Translations under genes and position numbers: made by a program
Notes under the pieces: model-generated
Told to the model about the DNA's origin: nothing
The model's database searches: none
What the model saw: only the letters and a program-made list of their open reading frames with translations
Source: CALJFL01 sp039964455
GTDB taxonomy: Bacteria > Pseudomonadota > Gammaproteobacteria > Pseudomonadales > Halieaceae
Direction: 5' to 3'
Length of the DNA: 64,000 nucleotides
Assembly: GCA_039964455.1 (NCBI GenBank)
Contig: JBDVXK010000013.1
Location: 434,001 to 498,000, forward strand
Part shown: positions 44,422-53,856 of the stretch, piece by piece
How the letters are laid out: each line of letters begins with the position of its first letter
How positions within the stretch are numbered: position 1 is the stretch's first letter

Positions 44422-45342
44422 ATGCAGTTGGAACGTGTAAAAAACTATCTGTTGGACCTGCAGCAGAGTATCTGTGCCGGGTTGGCTGAAGAGGATGGCG
44501 CCGCTGATTTTATTATTGATGAATGGCAGCGCCCCGAAGGCGGCGGCGGTCGCAGCCGTGTACTCGCGGATGGCGCTGTATTTGAGAAGGCCGGGGTAAA
44601 TTTTTCCCATGTCATGGGAGCCTCCCTGCCGGCCTCTGCCAGCGCAGCCCGCCCGGAACTTGCCGGTCGTAGTTACCAGGCGATGGGCGTGTCGCTGGTT
44701 ATTCATCCGCACAACCCTTATGTCCCTACCTCACACGCCAATGTGCGCTTTTTTGTCGCTGAGAAGCCGGGAGAAGAGCCGGTCTGGTGGTTTGGCGGTG
44801 GTTATGACCTGACACCGTATTACGGCAATCGTGAGGACTGTGTGAGTTGGCACCGTGAGGCAGAAAAGGCCTGCGCCGGGTTCGGCGATGATGTTTATCC
44901 GAGATTTAAAGCCTGGTGTGATGACTATTTCTATTTGCGCCATCGCAAGGAACCACGCGGTGTGGGCGGCTTGTTTTTCGATGACCTCAACGAGTGGGAT
45001 TTCGACACGACGTTTGGGTTTATGCGTTCTGTGGGCGATTCATTCCTGACGGCCTACAGGCCCATTGTGCAGCGTCGCAAAGACACTGCTTACGGCGATC
45101 GCGAGCGGCAGTTCCAGCTTTATAGACGCGGGCGCTACGTGGAATTTAACCTGGTGTTCGACAGGGGCACGCTCTTTGGGCTGCAGTCTGATGGGCGAAC
45201 AGAGGCGATCCTGATGTCGTTGCCGCCATTGGTTCGCTGGGAATATGACTATCAGCCCGAGCCGGGAACCGCTGAGGCCGAACTTGGCGAATACTACCTG
45301 CAACATCGGGACTGGCTCACTGAGCCAGTTGTTCAGAGCTAA
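44422..45342 (+). CDS. hemF: Oxygen-dependent coproporphyrinogen III oxidase
   Basis: HemF decarboxylates coproporphyrinogen III to protoporphyrinogen IX with O2, in heme synthesis. The 306 residues match. Typical blocks are FEKAGVNFSHVMG, HPHNPYVPTSHANVRFF (read in parts), WWFGGGYDLTPYYG, FFDDLNEWDF and YVEFNLVFDRGTLFGL. TATAAT at 44386-44391 upstream, set in GC-rich sequence, is a likely -10 box, though no -35 is obvious. Next to aroE, as in Pseudomonas. Use of the O2-dependent enzyme fits an aerobic life style. Confidence 0.98.
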   Translation: MQLERVKNYLLDLQQSICAGLAEEDGAADFIIDEWQRPEGGGGRSRVLADGAVFEKAGVNFSHVMGASLPASASAARPELAGRSYQAMGVSLVIHPHNPYVPTSHANVRFFVAEKPGEEPVWWFGGGYDLTPYYGNREDCVSWHREAEKACAGFGDDVYPRFKAWCDDYFYLRHRKEPRGVGGLFFDDLNEWDFDTTFGFMRSVGDSFLTAYRPIVQRRKDTAYGDRERQFQLYRRGRYVEFNLVFDRGTLFGLQSDGRTEAILMSLPPLVRWEYDYQPEPGTAEAELGEYYLQHRDWLTEPVVQS

Positions 45343-45361
45343 CCACTGGGTACTGGCGCGG

Positions 45362-46198
45362 ATGACAGAGAGCGATAAATACGCCGTATTCGGCAACCCG
45401 ATTAAGCAGAGTAAGTCGCCACTCATACACGCGGCTTTCGCAGAGCAGTGCGCCCAGGCAATTCAATATCGCGCCGTGCGTGTGGAATCGGGCGATTTCC
45501 AGCGAGCCGCGTCCAGCTTCTTCGAACAGGGAGGCTGTGGCCTCAACATCACCGTGCCTTTCAAAACTGACGCTTTCACCTTCGCCGATACGCTCAGCGA
45601 GCGCGCGCAGCGGGCTGGAGCAGTGAACACCTTGTGCCGACGTGACGACGGCACCGTGTTTGGCGACAACACCGATGGCGTCGGTTTGATCAGGGATATG
45701 ATCGCCAATCTAGGCTGGTCTGTGCAGGCCATGCGCGTGCTTGTCATTGGCGCTGGTGGCGCGGTTCGCGGCATTCTGGAACCATTGTTGCGCGAGCGCC
45801 CCAGAGAGCTGCTGATCGTTAATCGCACGGCGGACAAAGCAGCGGCTCTGGCTGCGGGGTTTGCTGGCCTGGGTCATCTGGCAGGGGGTGGCTATGAGTC
45901 AATTGGCAAGCGTCAGTTTGATCTGGTTATCAACGCCTCCAGCGCGGGTCTGTCTGGTGAAATGCCTGATTTGCCGGCGACGCTGCTGACAGAGCGCAGC
46001 TGTTGCTACGATATGGTCTACGGGTCTGAGCCAACAGTGTTTATGCGCTGGGCTGCCCAGGAGACTGCCTGGGCGGTGGCCGATGGCTTGGGAATGTTGG
46101 TGGAGCAGGCTGCCGAGTCGTTCTATCTCTGGCGCCATGTGCGGCCCGAAACTCGGCCAGTCATCAATAACCTGCGCGAATCACTGGCCGCCGCCTGA
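45362..46198 (+). CDS. aroE: Shikimate dehydrogenase
   Basis: AroE reduces 3-dehydroshikimate to shikimate with NADPH in aromatic amino acid synthesis. The 278 residues begin YAVFGNPIKQSKSPLIH, the shikimate-binding signature. NITVPFKTDAF contains the catalytic Lys, and the NADP loop is VIGAGGAVRGIL followed by VNRTADKA. The frame is open upstream to 45245 inside hemF, but the ATG at 45362, 19 bp after the hemF stop, gives the normal N-terminus. It converges with the gamma-carbonic anhydrase gene, 6 bp away. Confidence 0.97.
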   Translation: MTESDKYAVFGNPIKQSKSPLIHAAFAEQCAQAIQYRAVRVESGDFQRAASSFFEQGGCGLNITVPFKTDAFTFADTLSERAQRAGAVNTLCRRDDGTVFGDNTDGVGLIRDMIANLGWSVQAMRVLVIGAGGAVRGILEPLLRERPRELLIVNRTADKAAALAAGFAGLGHLAGGGYESIGKRQFDLVINASSAGLSGEMPDLPATLLTERSCCYDMVYGSEPTVFMRWAAQETAWAVADGLGMLVEQAAESFYLWRHVRPETRPVINNLRESLAAA

Positions 46199-46204
46199 GC
46201 CCGA

Positions 46205-46756
46205 TTACCTGTCGGCCAGATAGCGGTCTTTAAGCCCCACGTAGTTGCTGGCGCTGTAGCTGAAATAACTCATTTCCTTTTCGCTCAGCGGCCTGACCTG
46301 CCTGGCCGGGCTGCCGGCATAGAGATAGCCGCTTTCCAGTTGTTTGCCCGGTGTTACCAGTGCCCCGGCCGCGATCACCACATCGTCTTCAACAATCGCG
46401 CCATCCATGACAATTGCACCCATGCCAACGAGGACGCGATCGCCAATGGTGCAGCCGTGCAGGGTGGCGTTGTGACCTACCGTCACCTCCTGCCCAACGT
46501 GCAGTGGCCAGCCATCGGTGTTGTAGGGGCCGGCGTGTGTGATATGCAGAATGCAGCCATCCTGGATGCTGGTCCGGTCCCCTACCCTTATGCTGTGCAT
46601 GTCGCCGCGAATCACAGCCTGCGGCCAGACTGAGACATCGCTGCCCAGAACCACGTTGCCCAGAACGACAGCGCTGGAGTCGATGTAGACGCGCTCGCCG
46701 AGTTGCGGACTCTGGCCTTCGAACATTCGCAGGTGGCTGGTTTTATCAATGCTCAT
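46205..46756 (-). CDS. Gamma-carbonic anhydrase family protein
   Basis: A 183-residue left-handed beta-helix protein with hexapeptide repeats (for example VVLGNVVLGSDVSVWPQAVIRGD). The three zinc-ligand His positions of the family are present in ILHITHAG and VGHNATLHGC. It belongs with the YrdA/CaiE/PaaY-like group, whose members often have weak or no measured carbonic anhydrase activity. A precise substrate is not assigned. It is divergent from the YheV-like gene. Confidence 0.88.
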   Translation of the reverse strand: MSIDKTSHLRMFEGQSPQLGERVYIDSSAVVLGNVVLGSDVSVWPQAVIRGDMHSIRVGDRTSIQDGCILHITHAGPYNTDGWPLHVGQEVTVGHNATLHGCTIGDRVLVGMGAIVMDGAIVEDDVVIAAGALVTPGKQLESGYLYAGSPARQVRPLSEKEMSYFSYSASNYVGLKDRYLADR

Positions 46757-46842
46757 GATTGCCCTTCGGTTATTTTCGATCCTGCTACAATAGCGGCGTT
46801 AGTGAGCGCAGGCCAGATATGCCTGACCAGGGAGTGTTACCT

Positions 46843-47097
46843 ATGACGCCAACAGAGAGGACGCGGCGGCGATTTATTGCCGGTGCAGTATGCCCGCGCT
46901 GCAGCGAAATGGACAAAATTGTCGTTAACCTCGATACCGATAGCCGCGAGTGTGTGGCCTGTGGGTTTAGCGAACTGCGTCCCGCCGATAATGAACCGGC
47001 GGCAGAAGTGCCAACCCGGGTTAGCCGGGCATCAGCCCGTCGCTCGGAAACGCCCGCCGAGGTGGTAACGCTGGTAGACCCTGCGAAGCAGAATTGA
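46843..47097 (+). CDS. YheV-like putative zinc-ribbon protein (DUF2387)
   Basis: A small 84-residue protein with two CxxC pairs, CPRCSEMDKI and CVACGFSE, forming a zinc ribbon. The N-terminal RRRFIAGAVCPRC pattern is that of the YheV/DUF2387 family. The start at 46843 is chosen because AGGGAG at 46829-46834 is spaced 8 bp from it; longer upstream starts lack such a site. The C-terminal half is basic and low in complexity. Function is unknown. Confidence 0.8.
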   Translation: MTPTERTRRRFIAGAVCPRCSEMDKIVVNLDTDSRECVACGFSELRPADNEPAAEVPTRVSRASARRSETPAEVVTLVDPAKQN

Positions 47098-47110
47098 TCG
47101 ATGTGAAGGC

Positions 47111-47749
47111 TCAGTTAGCCGGCGCCAGCCTCAGACGTACTGAGTGATTGCTATCGGCAAGACTGTCACTGTTGATAACCGCCGCCAGCGTGGCATCGCT
47201 GGCCGGCATCGCGCGTACCTTTTCCCAAACGTATTCCTTTTCCAGCAGCCGGTTGGCTGTAAACTGCACCAGTTGTTCCAATCGGTTGGCCAGAGGGTCG
47301 CCCAGCAAATGATGGGCGATAATATTCGCCTCGGTCATGTCTACCGGTAGTAATGGTCTCTGCACATGACGGAAGTGATGATCATTCACCTCCTCCAGCA
47401 AGCGGTGAGCGAGGAAAGCTTCATCCAGTAGCAGCGCCAGGCCGCCAGTCTCCGGGAGATCTTCGGGTGGCTGCAGAAAGTAATCCTCGGCGATATGCAG
47501 AAAGGGTGCGGCATACTCGTGAAAGCCCAGTTGTTTGCTGACCGCTGTGACCAGCGCGATGCTGCCCGGTACGCTTTCAATGTAGCGGCTGATGAAATCG
47601 ATCAGCGCCTCTGCCGGTGCTTCTTCCGGTAACTCCAGTCGTCCGCGAAGCTCGTCGATGTTGGCGCTCAAACGGTTACGAAGGGCGTGGGTGCGCTTTT
47701 CCTGGGCGATTGCCTGGGCGATTATCGTCCGGATCTCCGTTTGCGCCAT
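47111..47749 (-). CDS. Hypothetical protein, 212 residues
   Basis: A soluble, acidic, mainly helical protein that I do not recognise. It has no signal peptide or membrane segment. The ATG at 47749 has GGGGGAG upstream and is preferred to the longer frame from 47773. A motif-like segment DLPETGGLALLLDEAFLAHRL and the conserved-looking HHLLGDPLANRLEQL give no clear family match. It lies between the YheV-like gene (convergent, 13 bp) and the MATE exporter gene on the same strand. Confidence 0.65.
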   Translation of the reverse strand: MAQTEIRTIIAQAIAQEKRTHALRNRLSANIDELRGRLELPEEAPAEALIDFISRYIESVPGSIALVTAVSKQLGFHEYAAPFLHIAEDYFLQPPEDLPETGGLALLLDEAFLAHRLLEEVNDHHFRHVQRPLLPVDMTEANIIAHHLLGDPLANRLEQLVQFTANRLLEKEYVWEKVRAMPASDATLAAVINSDSLADSNHSVRLRLAPAN

Positions 47750-47838
47750 GGCGCTCCCCCTGCAGCTGGGCATTCTGGAAGGCGTCCATTGAGGCTAGTA
47801 CATTCCAGCCAATTGACCAGCAGGGTCAGGGCGATTGC

Positions 47839-49176
47839 TTAGGCTTTTTGCGTGGCGGCGGCTTGTCTTAACCAGTACCCGCGCCGGTTAAAGTGTTGGT
47901 AGTAGAAAAACAGGGTGATGCCCCGCGTGGCATTGAATAGTGTAAATGCCAGCCAGAGGCCATTGTTGCCCCAGGCCTGTGTCAGATACCAGACGGGAAG
48001 GTAAATACCGAGTGCGCTGAACATCATTGTTAGCATCATCGGGCGTGTCTCGGCGCTGCCTATGAACACGCCATCCAGCAGGTAACTCGGTGCGGCTACC
48101 AGCGGCAGCAGGATAAGCCAGGCGCTGTGCTGCAGCATGATTGTGCGCACCGAGGGCAGGTTGGTCAGTAGGGAGAACAGGGGTTGATGCAGCAACAAAA
48201 AAGCCAGGCTCATCACACTGGCTGCGACCGCGCACCACAGCGCGCAGCGAGAGGTAGCGGCCTGAAAGCCGGCCAGATCCCTGCCCCCCAAAGCGTTGCC
48301 CGAGAGCCCTTCTGCCGCAAATGCAAAGCCATCCATGGCATAGGAGGTGAGCATCAGCAATTGCAGCATCAGGGCGTTGGCCGCCAGGGTATCGCCGCCC
48401 AGTTTGTCTCCCATTGCCGTGAAAAAGGCGAAGCTGCCCAACAGGCAAACAGTGCGCACAAACAGGTGCCTGTTACTGCGCAGCAGTGCCTTGTACGCCG
48501 GCCAGGAGCGCAACTTCCGGTAGAAGCCGGTCGCTCTCTGGCGCGGTACTGACACGACTACGCCGTAAACGGCCAATCCCAACCCCAGGTATTCAGCGAT
48601 CACCGTGGCCATGGCGGCACCGTCGCTTTGCAGGCCCAGCCCGATTATAAAGAGGAAATCCAGCGCGATATTGCAAACATTGGTCGCCACGACGATAAAC
48701 ATCGGCCAGCGGGTATTTTGTCTGCCTATGAACCAGCCGACCACGGCATAGGTGAGTAGTACCGCAGGGGCACTGATTATCCGTATGCTGGCGTAACTGC
48801 TGGCGAGGGGCAGCAGTTCGTCCTGGGGCGCCATCAGGGCGATGCCGATTCCCAGCCACAGGGGGTGTGCCAGCCAGACCAAAAGCGCCAGCGCGATGGC
48901 CAGTACTGCTGACTGGGCCAGAATAAGCAGCGAGCCGTCGCTGTCTCCGGCACCCTCTGCTCTCGCCACCAGGCCGGTAGTGCCCATGCGCAAAAAATTG
49001 AACCCCCAGTAAAGGAAGGACAGAATTGCGCCGCCTATAGCCACGGCTCCTAGATAGGTTGTGGTACCCAGATGGCCGAGAATGGCGGCATCCACCAGTC
49101 CCAGCAGGGGAATGGATATATTTGAAAGAATCGCCGGCCAGGCAATCCCCCATATCTTGTGGTCCAGTGGTCTCAA
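47839..49176 (-). CDS. MATE family efflux protein (DinF-like)
   Basis: A 445-residue integral membrane protein with about twelve hydrophobic segments. The N-terminal IAWPAILSNISIPLLGLVDAAILGHLG pattern, seen in parts, and LGNVxR-type GTTGLVARAEG are those of MATE/DinF exporters. It would export organic cations or drugs in exchange for H+ or Na+. The start is a TTG at 49176 without a strong ribosome site, so the exact N-terminus is uncertain. The substrate cannot be told. Confidence 0.85.
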   Translation of the reverse strand: MRPLDHKIWGIAWPAILSNISIPLLGLVDAAILGHLGTTTYLGAVAIGGAILSFLYWGFNFLRMGTTGLVARAEGAGDSDGSLLILAQSAVLAIALALLVWLAHPLWLGIGIALMAPQDELLPLASSYASIRIISAPAVLLTYAVVGWFIGRQNTRWPMFIVVATNVCNIALDFLFIIGLGLQSDGAAMATVIAEYLGLGLAVYGVVVSVPRQRATGFYRKLRSWPAYKALLRSNRHLFVRTVCLLGSFAFFTAMGDKLGGDTLAANALMLQLLMLTSYAMDGFAFAAEGLSGNALGGRDLAGFQAATSRCALWCAVAASVMSLAFLLLHQPLFSLLTNLPSVRTIMLQHSAWLILLPLVAAPSYLLDGVFIGSAETRPMMLTMMFSALGIYLPVWYLTQAWGNNGLWLAFTLFNATRGITLFFYYQHFNRRGYWLRQAAATQKA

Positions 49177-49490
49177 GGTGGGCAGAGGGAGGTTCTCCGG
49201 GTTAAATTGGTGTAATTTCGACCAATACCCTCGGCCAAATGTCCATCAAATCAGTATCTTAGTATTTTTTATGGGGAAGTTTCGCTATAATTCGCGGCGC
49301 TTTGCAGCAGGGGCAATTTGTTCCGGCTTTCGCAGGGCTTAATTAGTTGACTTGATCTGTGAAATCAAAGGGCTGCGCTACGGTAAAATCGCGGCGGCTG
49401 CCCTTAACGACGCCGAAGCCCCGGCATACCCGGGCAGGTAGTCCGGCGGGCGACGAAGCTCGGTCAACTGGGGGAATTCTGAATTGATAA
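49177..49490. promoter_or_regulatory. Intergenic region upstream of the cox operon
   Basis: This 314-bp stretch lies between the divergent MATE and coxB genes. TATAAT at 49286-49291 on the plus strand is a good -10 box but its -35 is weak. TTGAT (49352-49356) and ATCAA (49364-49368) form a small dyad with a 7-base spacer; this is too wide for an FNR/Anr box. The last 100 bp are GC-rich. No gene or RNA is visible. Confidence 0.4.
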
Positions 49491-50660
49491 ATGGAGACAC
49501 GGGAAATGTGTTGTGATGCGAAGCGGCTGGTTAAGCTGGCGCTCAGTCCTGTGCTGATACTGCTTGGTTTGGTAAGTGCGGGAGCCCTGGCGGCTGGCGA
49601 AAAGGTTAATGAAATTAACATGTCGCCGGGTGTCACTGCGTTGGGCCAGGATATTTTTGACCTGCACATGATCATCTTCTGGATCTGCGTAATTATTGGC
49701 GTGCTGGTATTCGGGGTAATGTTCTACTCCATTTACTATCATCGTAAGTCCCGGGGTGTTACGCCCGCGACATTCCACGAAAGCACCAAAGTAGAGATAG
49801 CCTGGACCGTAGTCCCCTTCTTTATCTTGATTGGCATGGCGGTGCCTGCCACGACCACGCTGCTCGACATCTACGACACTGATGATGCTGAGATGGACAT
49901 CCTTATTACTGGATTCCAGTGGAAGTGGAAGTACGAGTACCTGAATGAAGAGGGCGATAACGTGACCTTCTTCAGCAACCTGCGTACACCGCAAAACGAA
50001 ATCTATAACAGTGAGCAGAAAGGTGAGCACTACCTGCTGGAAGTTGATGAGCCAGTGGTTATTCCGGTGAATACCAAAGTCCGCTTGCTGGTAACAGCTA
50101 ACGACGTGATCCACGCCTGGTGGGTACCTGAGCTGGCCGTTAAGAGAGACGCGATACCCGGTTTCATCAACGAAACCTGGACCCTGGCCACCGAAGAAGG
50201 CATTTACCGCGGTCAGTGTGCTGAGCTGTGTGGCAAGGACCACGGGTTTATGCCGATTGTGGTCAATGTAGTCAGCAAGGAAGAGTACGGCGAGTGGCTG
50301 GCCTCTAAACAGGCAGAAGCCTCTGAGATCAAGGCGCTGATGGCCCAGACGTTTACTCTGGACCAGCTAATGGAGCGCGGCGAGTCGGTGTATGAGCGTT
50401 CCTGCCTGGCGTGTCATGGCGCGAAGGGCGAGGGTGGCGTAGGCACGGCGATAGCTGGCAGTGCCATTGCAACCGGCGAGCTCGGTGGCCATCTGGAAAT
50501 AGGAATTAATGGTGTGGCTGGCACGGCCATGCAGGCGTTTGGCGGTCAAATGAACGACGTAGATATGGCGGCTGTTATTACGTACCAGCGAAATGCGTTT
50601 GGCAACAATATGGGCGATATGGTGCAGCCCATTGACGTTTTCAACCACAAGAAAGGCTGA
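49491..50660 (+). CDS. coxB: Cytochrome c oxidase subunit II with fused cytochrome c domain
   Basis: Subunit II of a caa3-type oxidase, 389 residues. A signal peptide and two membrane segments (about residues 52-75 and 95-118) anchor it. The periplasmic cupredoxin domain has the CuA ligands in QCAELCGKDHGFM (Cys243 and Cys247), with the upstream aromatic motif FQWKWKYEY and DVIHAWWVPE. A C-terminal cytochrome c domain (about 290-380) has heme motif CLACH at 305-309. An alternative start at 49506 has a better-spaced GGAG. It is the first gene of the oxidase operon. Confidence 0.97.
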   Translation: METREMCCDAKRLVKLALSPVLILLGLVSAGALAAGEKVNEINMSPGVTALGQDIFDLHMIIFWICVIIGVLVFGVMFYSIYYHRKSRGVTPATFHESTKVEIAWTVVPFFILIGMAVPATTTLLDIYDTDDAEMDILITGFQWKWKYEYLNEEGDNVTFFSNLRTPQNEIYNSEQKGEHYLLEVDEPVVIPVNTKVRLLVTANDVIHAWWVPELAVKRDAIPGFINETWTLATEEGIYRGQCAELCGKDHGFMPIVVNVVSKEEYGEWLASKQAEASEIKALMAQTFTLDQLMERGESVYERSCLACHGAKGEGGVGTAIAGSAIATGELGGHLEIGINGVAGTAMQAFGGQMNDVDMAAVITYQRNAFGNNMGDMVQPIDVFNHKKG

Positions 50661-50676
50661 TTTGGAGCAATAGAAG

Positions 50677-52239
50677 ATGGGCGATCATCACCACGGTCCC
50701 GCTACGGGCCTGACCCGGTGGCTGTTTACCACCAACCACAAAGATATCGGAACCATGTACCTGTGGTTCTCTTTTGCCATGTTCATTCTTGGCGGTTCCT
50801 TTGCGATGATTATTCGCGCCGAACTGTTCCAGCCTGGCATGCAGCTGGTGGAGCCAGCTTTCTTCAATCAGATGACCACGCTGCACGGCTTGGTCATGGT
50901 CTTTGGCGCAATCATGCCTTCCTTCGTTGGCCTGGCTAACTGGATGATTCCGATGATGATCGGTGCACCGGATATGGCATTGCCGCGAATGAATAACTGG
51001 AGCTTCTGGATTCTTCCGCCCACGTTCCTGCTGTTGGCCTCAACCCTGTTTATGGAAGGCGGAGCACCGGCATTTGGTTGGACCTTTTACGCGCCACTGT
51101 CGACGACTTACGCTCCACCGTCTGTCACCTTCTTTATCTTTTCCGTACACGTTCTGGGTATTTCCTCGATCATGGGCTCAATCAACATCATCGCCACAGT
51201 GATGAATATGCGTGCGCCCGGCATGACCTATATGAAAATGCCCCTGTTCGTCTGGACCTGGTTGATAACCGCCTTCCTGTTGGTGGCAGTGATGCCTGTA
51301 CTTGCCGGGGCGGTGACGATGATGCTCATGGATGTGCATTTCGGGACCAGTTTCTTTTCGGCCGCTGGCGGTGGTGACCCCGTGCTGTTCCAGCATATCT
51401 TCTGGTTCTTCGGTCACCCCGAGGTGTATATCATTATCTTGCCGGCCTTTGGTGTCGTCTCACAGATTATTCCGACGTTCTCTCGTAAGCCACTTTTTGG
51501 TTACGATTCAATGGTTTACGCGACTGCATCCATTGCATTTCTGTCCTTCATCGTATGGGCACACCACATGTATACAGTGGGTATGCCGGTCGCTGGCGAA
51601 CTGTTCTTCATGTACGCAACCATGTTGATCGCTGTCCCCACCGGGGTGAAAGTCTTTAACTGGATCAGCACCATGTGGCGCGGTGCCCTGACATTTGAAA
51701 CTCCGATGCTGTTTTGTCTTGGCTTCCTGGTGTTGTTTACCATTGGTGGTTTTACCGGTCTGATGCTGTCTATCGCGCCCGCTGACTTCCAGTATCACGA
51801 TAGTTACTTTGTTGTTGCCCACTTTCACTATGTCATGGTGGCTGGAGCGGTATTCAGCATGACGGCTGCCGTCTATTACTGGCTGCCGAAGTGGTGCGGC
51901 CGTATGTACAACGAGTCTATGGGTAAGACCCATTTCTGGATTTCGTTCATAGGCTTCAACCTGGCATTCTTCCCGCAGCACTTCGTCGGTTTGGCGGGTA
52001 TGCCTCGCCGTATTCCTGACTATGCGCTGCAGTTTGCAGACTTCAACATGATGTCCAGTATTGGTGCATTCATCTACGGGGCGTCCCAGATTCTGTTCCT
52101 GTACAACGTGATTGCGACTATCGTTTCCGGCAAGCCGACCAGTGATGAGAAAACCTGGGAAGGCGCTGAAGGGCTGGAGTGGACAATTGCAACGCCTGCG
52201 CCCTACCACACCTTTGAAACTCCACCTGCGGTGAGGTAA
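50677..52239 (+). CDS. coxA: Cytochrome c oxidase subunit I
   Basis: The catalytic subunit, 520 residues with twelve membrane helices. It reduces O2 at the heme a3-CuB centre and pumps protons. The His-Tyr cross-link region FFGHPEVYIIILPAFG, the CuB histidines in WAHHMYTVG, and the heme ligands in VVAHFHYVMVAG are all intact. The Glu-containing K/D channel block of A-family oxidases is recognisable from GHPEV. It starts 16 bp after coxB. Confidence 0.98.
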   Translation: MGDHHHGPATGLTRWLFTTNHKDIGTMYLWFSFAMFILGGSFAMIIRAELFQPGMQLVEPAFFNQMTTLHGLVMVFGAIMPSFVGLANWMIPMMIGAPDMALPRMNNWSFWILPPTFLLLASTLFMEGGAPAFGWTFYAPLSTTYAPPSVTFFIFSVHVLGISSIMGSINIIATVMNMRAPGMTYMKMPLFVWTWLITAFLLVAVMPVLAGAVTMMLMDVHFGTSFFSAAGGGDPVLFQHIFWFFGHPEVYIIILPAFGVVSQIIPTFSRKPLFGYDSMVYATASIAFLSFIVWAHHMYTVGMPVAGELFFMYATMLIAVPTGVKVFNWISTMWRGALTFETPMLFCLGFLVLFTIGGFTGLMLSIAPADFQYHDSYFVVAHFHYVMVAGAVFSMTAAVYYWLPKWCGRMYNESMGKTHFWISFIGFNLAFFPQHFVGLAGMPRRIPDYALQFADFNMMSSIGAFIYGASQILFLYNVIATIVSGKPTSDEKTWEGAEGLEWTIATPAPYHTFETPPAVR

Positions 52240-52250
52240 GAGCGCAAACC

Positions 52251-52811
52251 ATGTTGGCATTGAGCAAGAACCCGGTTATCGACACCTCGGCCAAGCTGGT
52301 CGTGGTGGCGGTAGCGATGTTCGCGTTCGTGTTTGTGGTTATGGTGCCCTTGTACAATGTGCTGTGCGATGCCTTGGGCATCAATGGTAAGACCAGCGGC
52401 GAAGCCTATACGGCAGTGCAGGCTGGCGTTGATGAAAGCCGAGAAATCACGGTGCAGTTTATAGCGACCAACAATCAAGGCATGCCCTGGGAGTTCAAGC
52501 CCAGCGTGACTATCATGAAAGTGAACCCCGGAGCGTCTAACGACACGGTATTCCTGGCGCGCAACCCGCTGCCTGAGGATATGGTTGCTCAGGCGATTCC
52601 CAGCGTATCGCCGTCGCGCGCCGCTGAGTATTTTCACAAGACCGAGTGCTTCTGCTTTAACCAGCAACCGCTCGCGGGTGAGACCGCTACCGAGATGCCT
52701 TTGCAGTTTATTATCGATCGGGATTTGCCCAAAGATATCAGGACCATCACCCTGTCCTACACAATATTTGATATAACAGAAATGGTGGACGGCGCTGTAG
52801 CTGCCCGCTAA
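52251..52811 (+). CDS. ctaG: Cytochrome c oxidase copper-B assembly protein Cox11/CtaG
   Basis: Cox11 delivers copper to the CuB site of subunit I. The 186 residues have one N-terminal membrane helix (about 15-38, ending VPLYNVLCDALG) and a periplasmic immunoglobulin-like domain. The copper-binding motif KTECFCFNQQ is present, with both Cys residues. It lies between coxA and coxC, its usual place in proteobacteria. Confidence 0.96.
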   Translation: MLALSKNPVIDTSAKLVVVAVAMFAFVFVVMVPLYNVLCDALGINGKTSGEAYTAVQAGVDESREITVQFIATNNQGMPWEFKPSVTIMKVNPGASNDTVFLARNPLPEDMVAQAIPSVSPSRAAEYFHKTECFCFNQQPLAGETATEMPLQFIIDRDLPKDIRTITLSYTIFDITEMVDGAVAAR

Positions 52812-52856
52812 CACGTGGGGCCAGGGGGGCCCGCGTGCGAAAAACGGAGAAATAAC

Positions 52857-53837
52857 ATGTCGACTCAAGCACCCGCGGACGCAGAATACGAAAAGTATTA
52901 CGTACCCGAGAAGAGCAAGCTCGCTGCTTGTGCCACCATCGGCTTGATCACGAGCATTTTCGGTGCGGCCAGCGTGATGAACGACATGACGTTCGGCGAG
53001 CCCGGTGCAGATACCAATTCCTGGTCGATACTGCTGTTTGGCCTGTTCTTTTTCATCGGCACCCTGTTCAGCTGGTTCCGCATAACGATCAAGGAAAATA
53101 TTGCGGGCATGAACAGCGCCCAGCTGAAAAAGTCTTATGTGCTGGGCATGTTCTGGTTCATTTTTTCAGAAGTGATGTTCTTTTTCGCCTTTTTTGGCGC
53201 ACTGTTCTACGTGCGCACACTGGTTGGCCCGTGGCTGGCAGGTGAAGGTGAAGGCGGCCGGATGAATGGCCTGCTGTGGGAAGGCTTTGAGTACAACTGG
53301 CCTATGTCCCTCACGCCGCAAGAGGCTGTAGGCGGCGTAGCTAATCAGGTGATAGCCAACAATGGCACCTTCACCAGCGCTCACCAGAGCATGGCATTTG
53401 CTGAGGTTTCGGCCTGGTACATGTGGCTGCCACTGTGGAATACCATCATCCTGTTGACCTCCAGCGTTACCGTACACATCGCCCATATGGGCCTGTTGGA
53501 CGGCAACAAGAGCAAATTCAACCTCTGGCTTGGGTTGTCGGTGTTATTGGGAATTATCTTCGTTGGTGTTCAGGCGTTCGAATACTACGAAGCCTATGCG
53601 CACTTTGGCCTGACCCTTAACTCGGGAATTTATGGCTCTACTTTCTTCATGTTAACCGGCTTTCACGGCTTTCACGTCCTGATGGGCATGACGATGCTGC
53701 TGATTCAGTGGCTGCGCTCTGTGCGCGGTGGGCATTTCACTGCCGATGATCACTTCGGGTTTGAAGCGGCGAGCTGGTACTGGCACTTCGTCGATGTTGT
53801 CTGGGTATTCCTGTTCCTGTTTGTTTACATCTTGTAA
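52857..53837 (+). CDS. coxC: Cytochrome c oxidase subunit III
   Basis: Subunit III stabilises the oxidase core and has seven membrane helices. The 326 residues include SEVMFFFAFFGALF and the C-terminal GFHGFHVLMGMTML and WYWHFVDVVWVFLFLFVY blocks. The frame is open to 52815, but the ATG at 52857 has CGGAGA upstream and gives the normal N-terminus. Two inserted hydrophilic loops lengthen it relative to the 260-residue mitochondrial type. A minus-strand DUF2909 gene follows. Confidence 0.97.
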   Translation: MSTQAPADAEYEKYYVPEKSKLAACATIGLITSIFGAASVMNDMTFGEPGADTNSWSILLFGLFFFIGTLFSWFRITIKENIAGMNSAQLKKSYVLGMFWFIFSEVMFFFAFFGALFYVRTLVGPWLAGEGEGGRMNGLLWEGFEYNWPMSLTPQEAVGGVANQVIANNGTFTSAHQSMAFAEVSAWYMWLPLWNTIILLTSSVTVHIAHMGLLDGNKSKFNLWLGLSVLLGIIFVGVQAFEYYEAYAHFGLTLNSGIYGSTFFMLTGFHGFHVLMGMTMLLIQWLRSVRGGHFTADDHFGFEAASWYWHFVDVVWVFLFLFVYIL

Positions 53838-53856
53838 GCAAACAGTGAGCTGAGAC

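Noticed and set aside
49352..49368. FNR/Anr-like dyad TTGAT-N7-ATCAA upstream of coxB
   Set aside because: FNR-family boxes need a 4-base spacer; here it is 7, so binding is unlikely.
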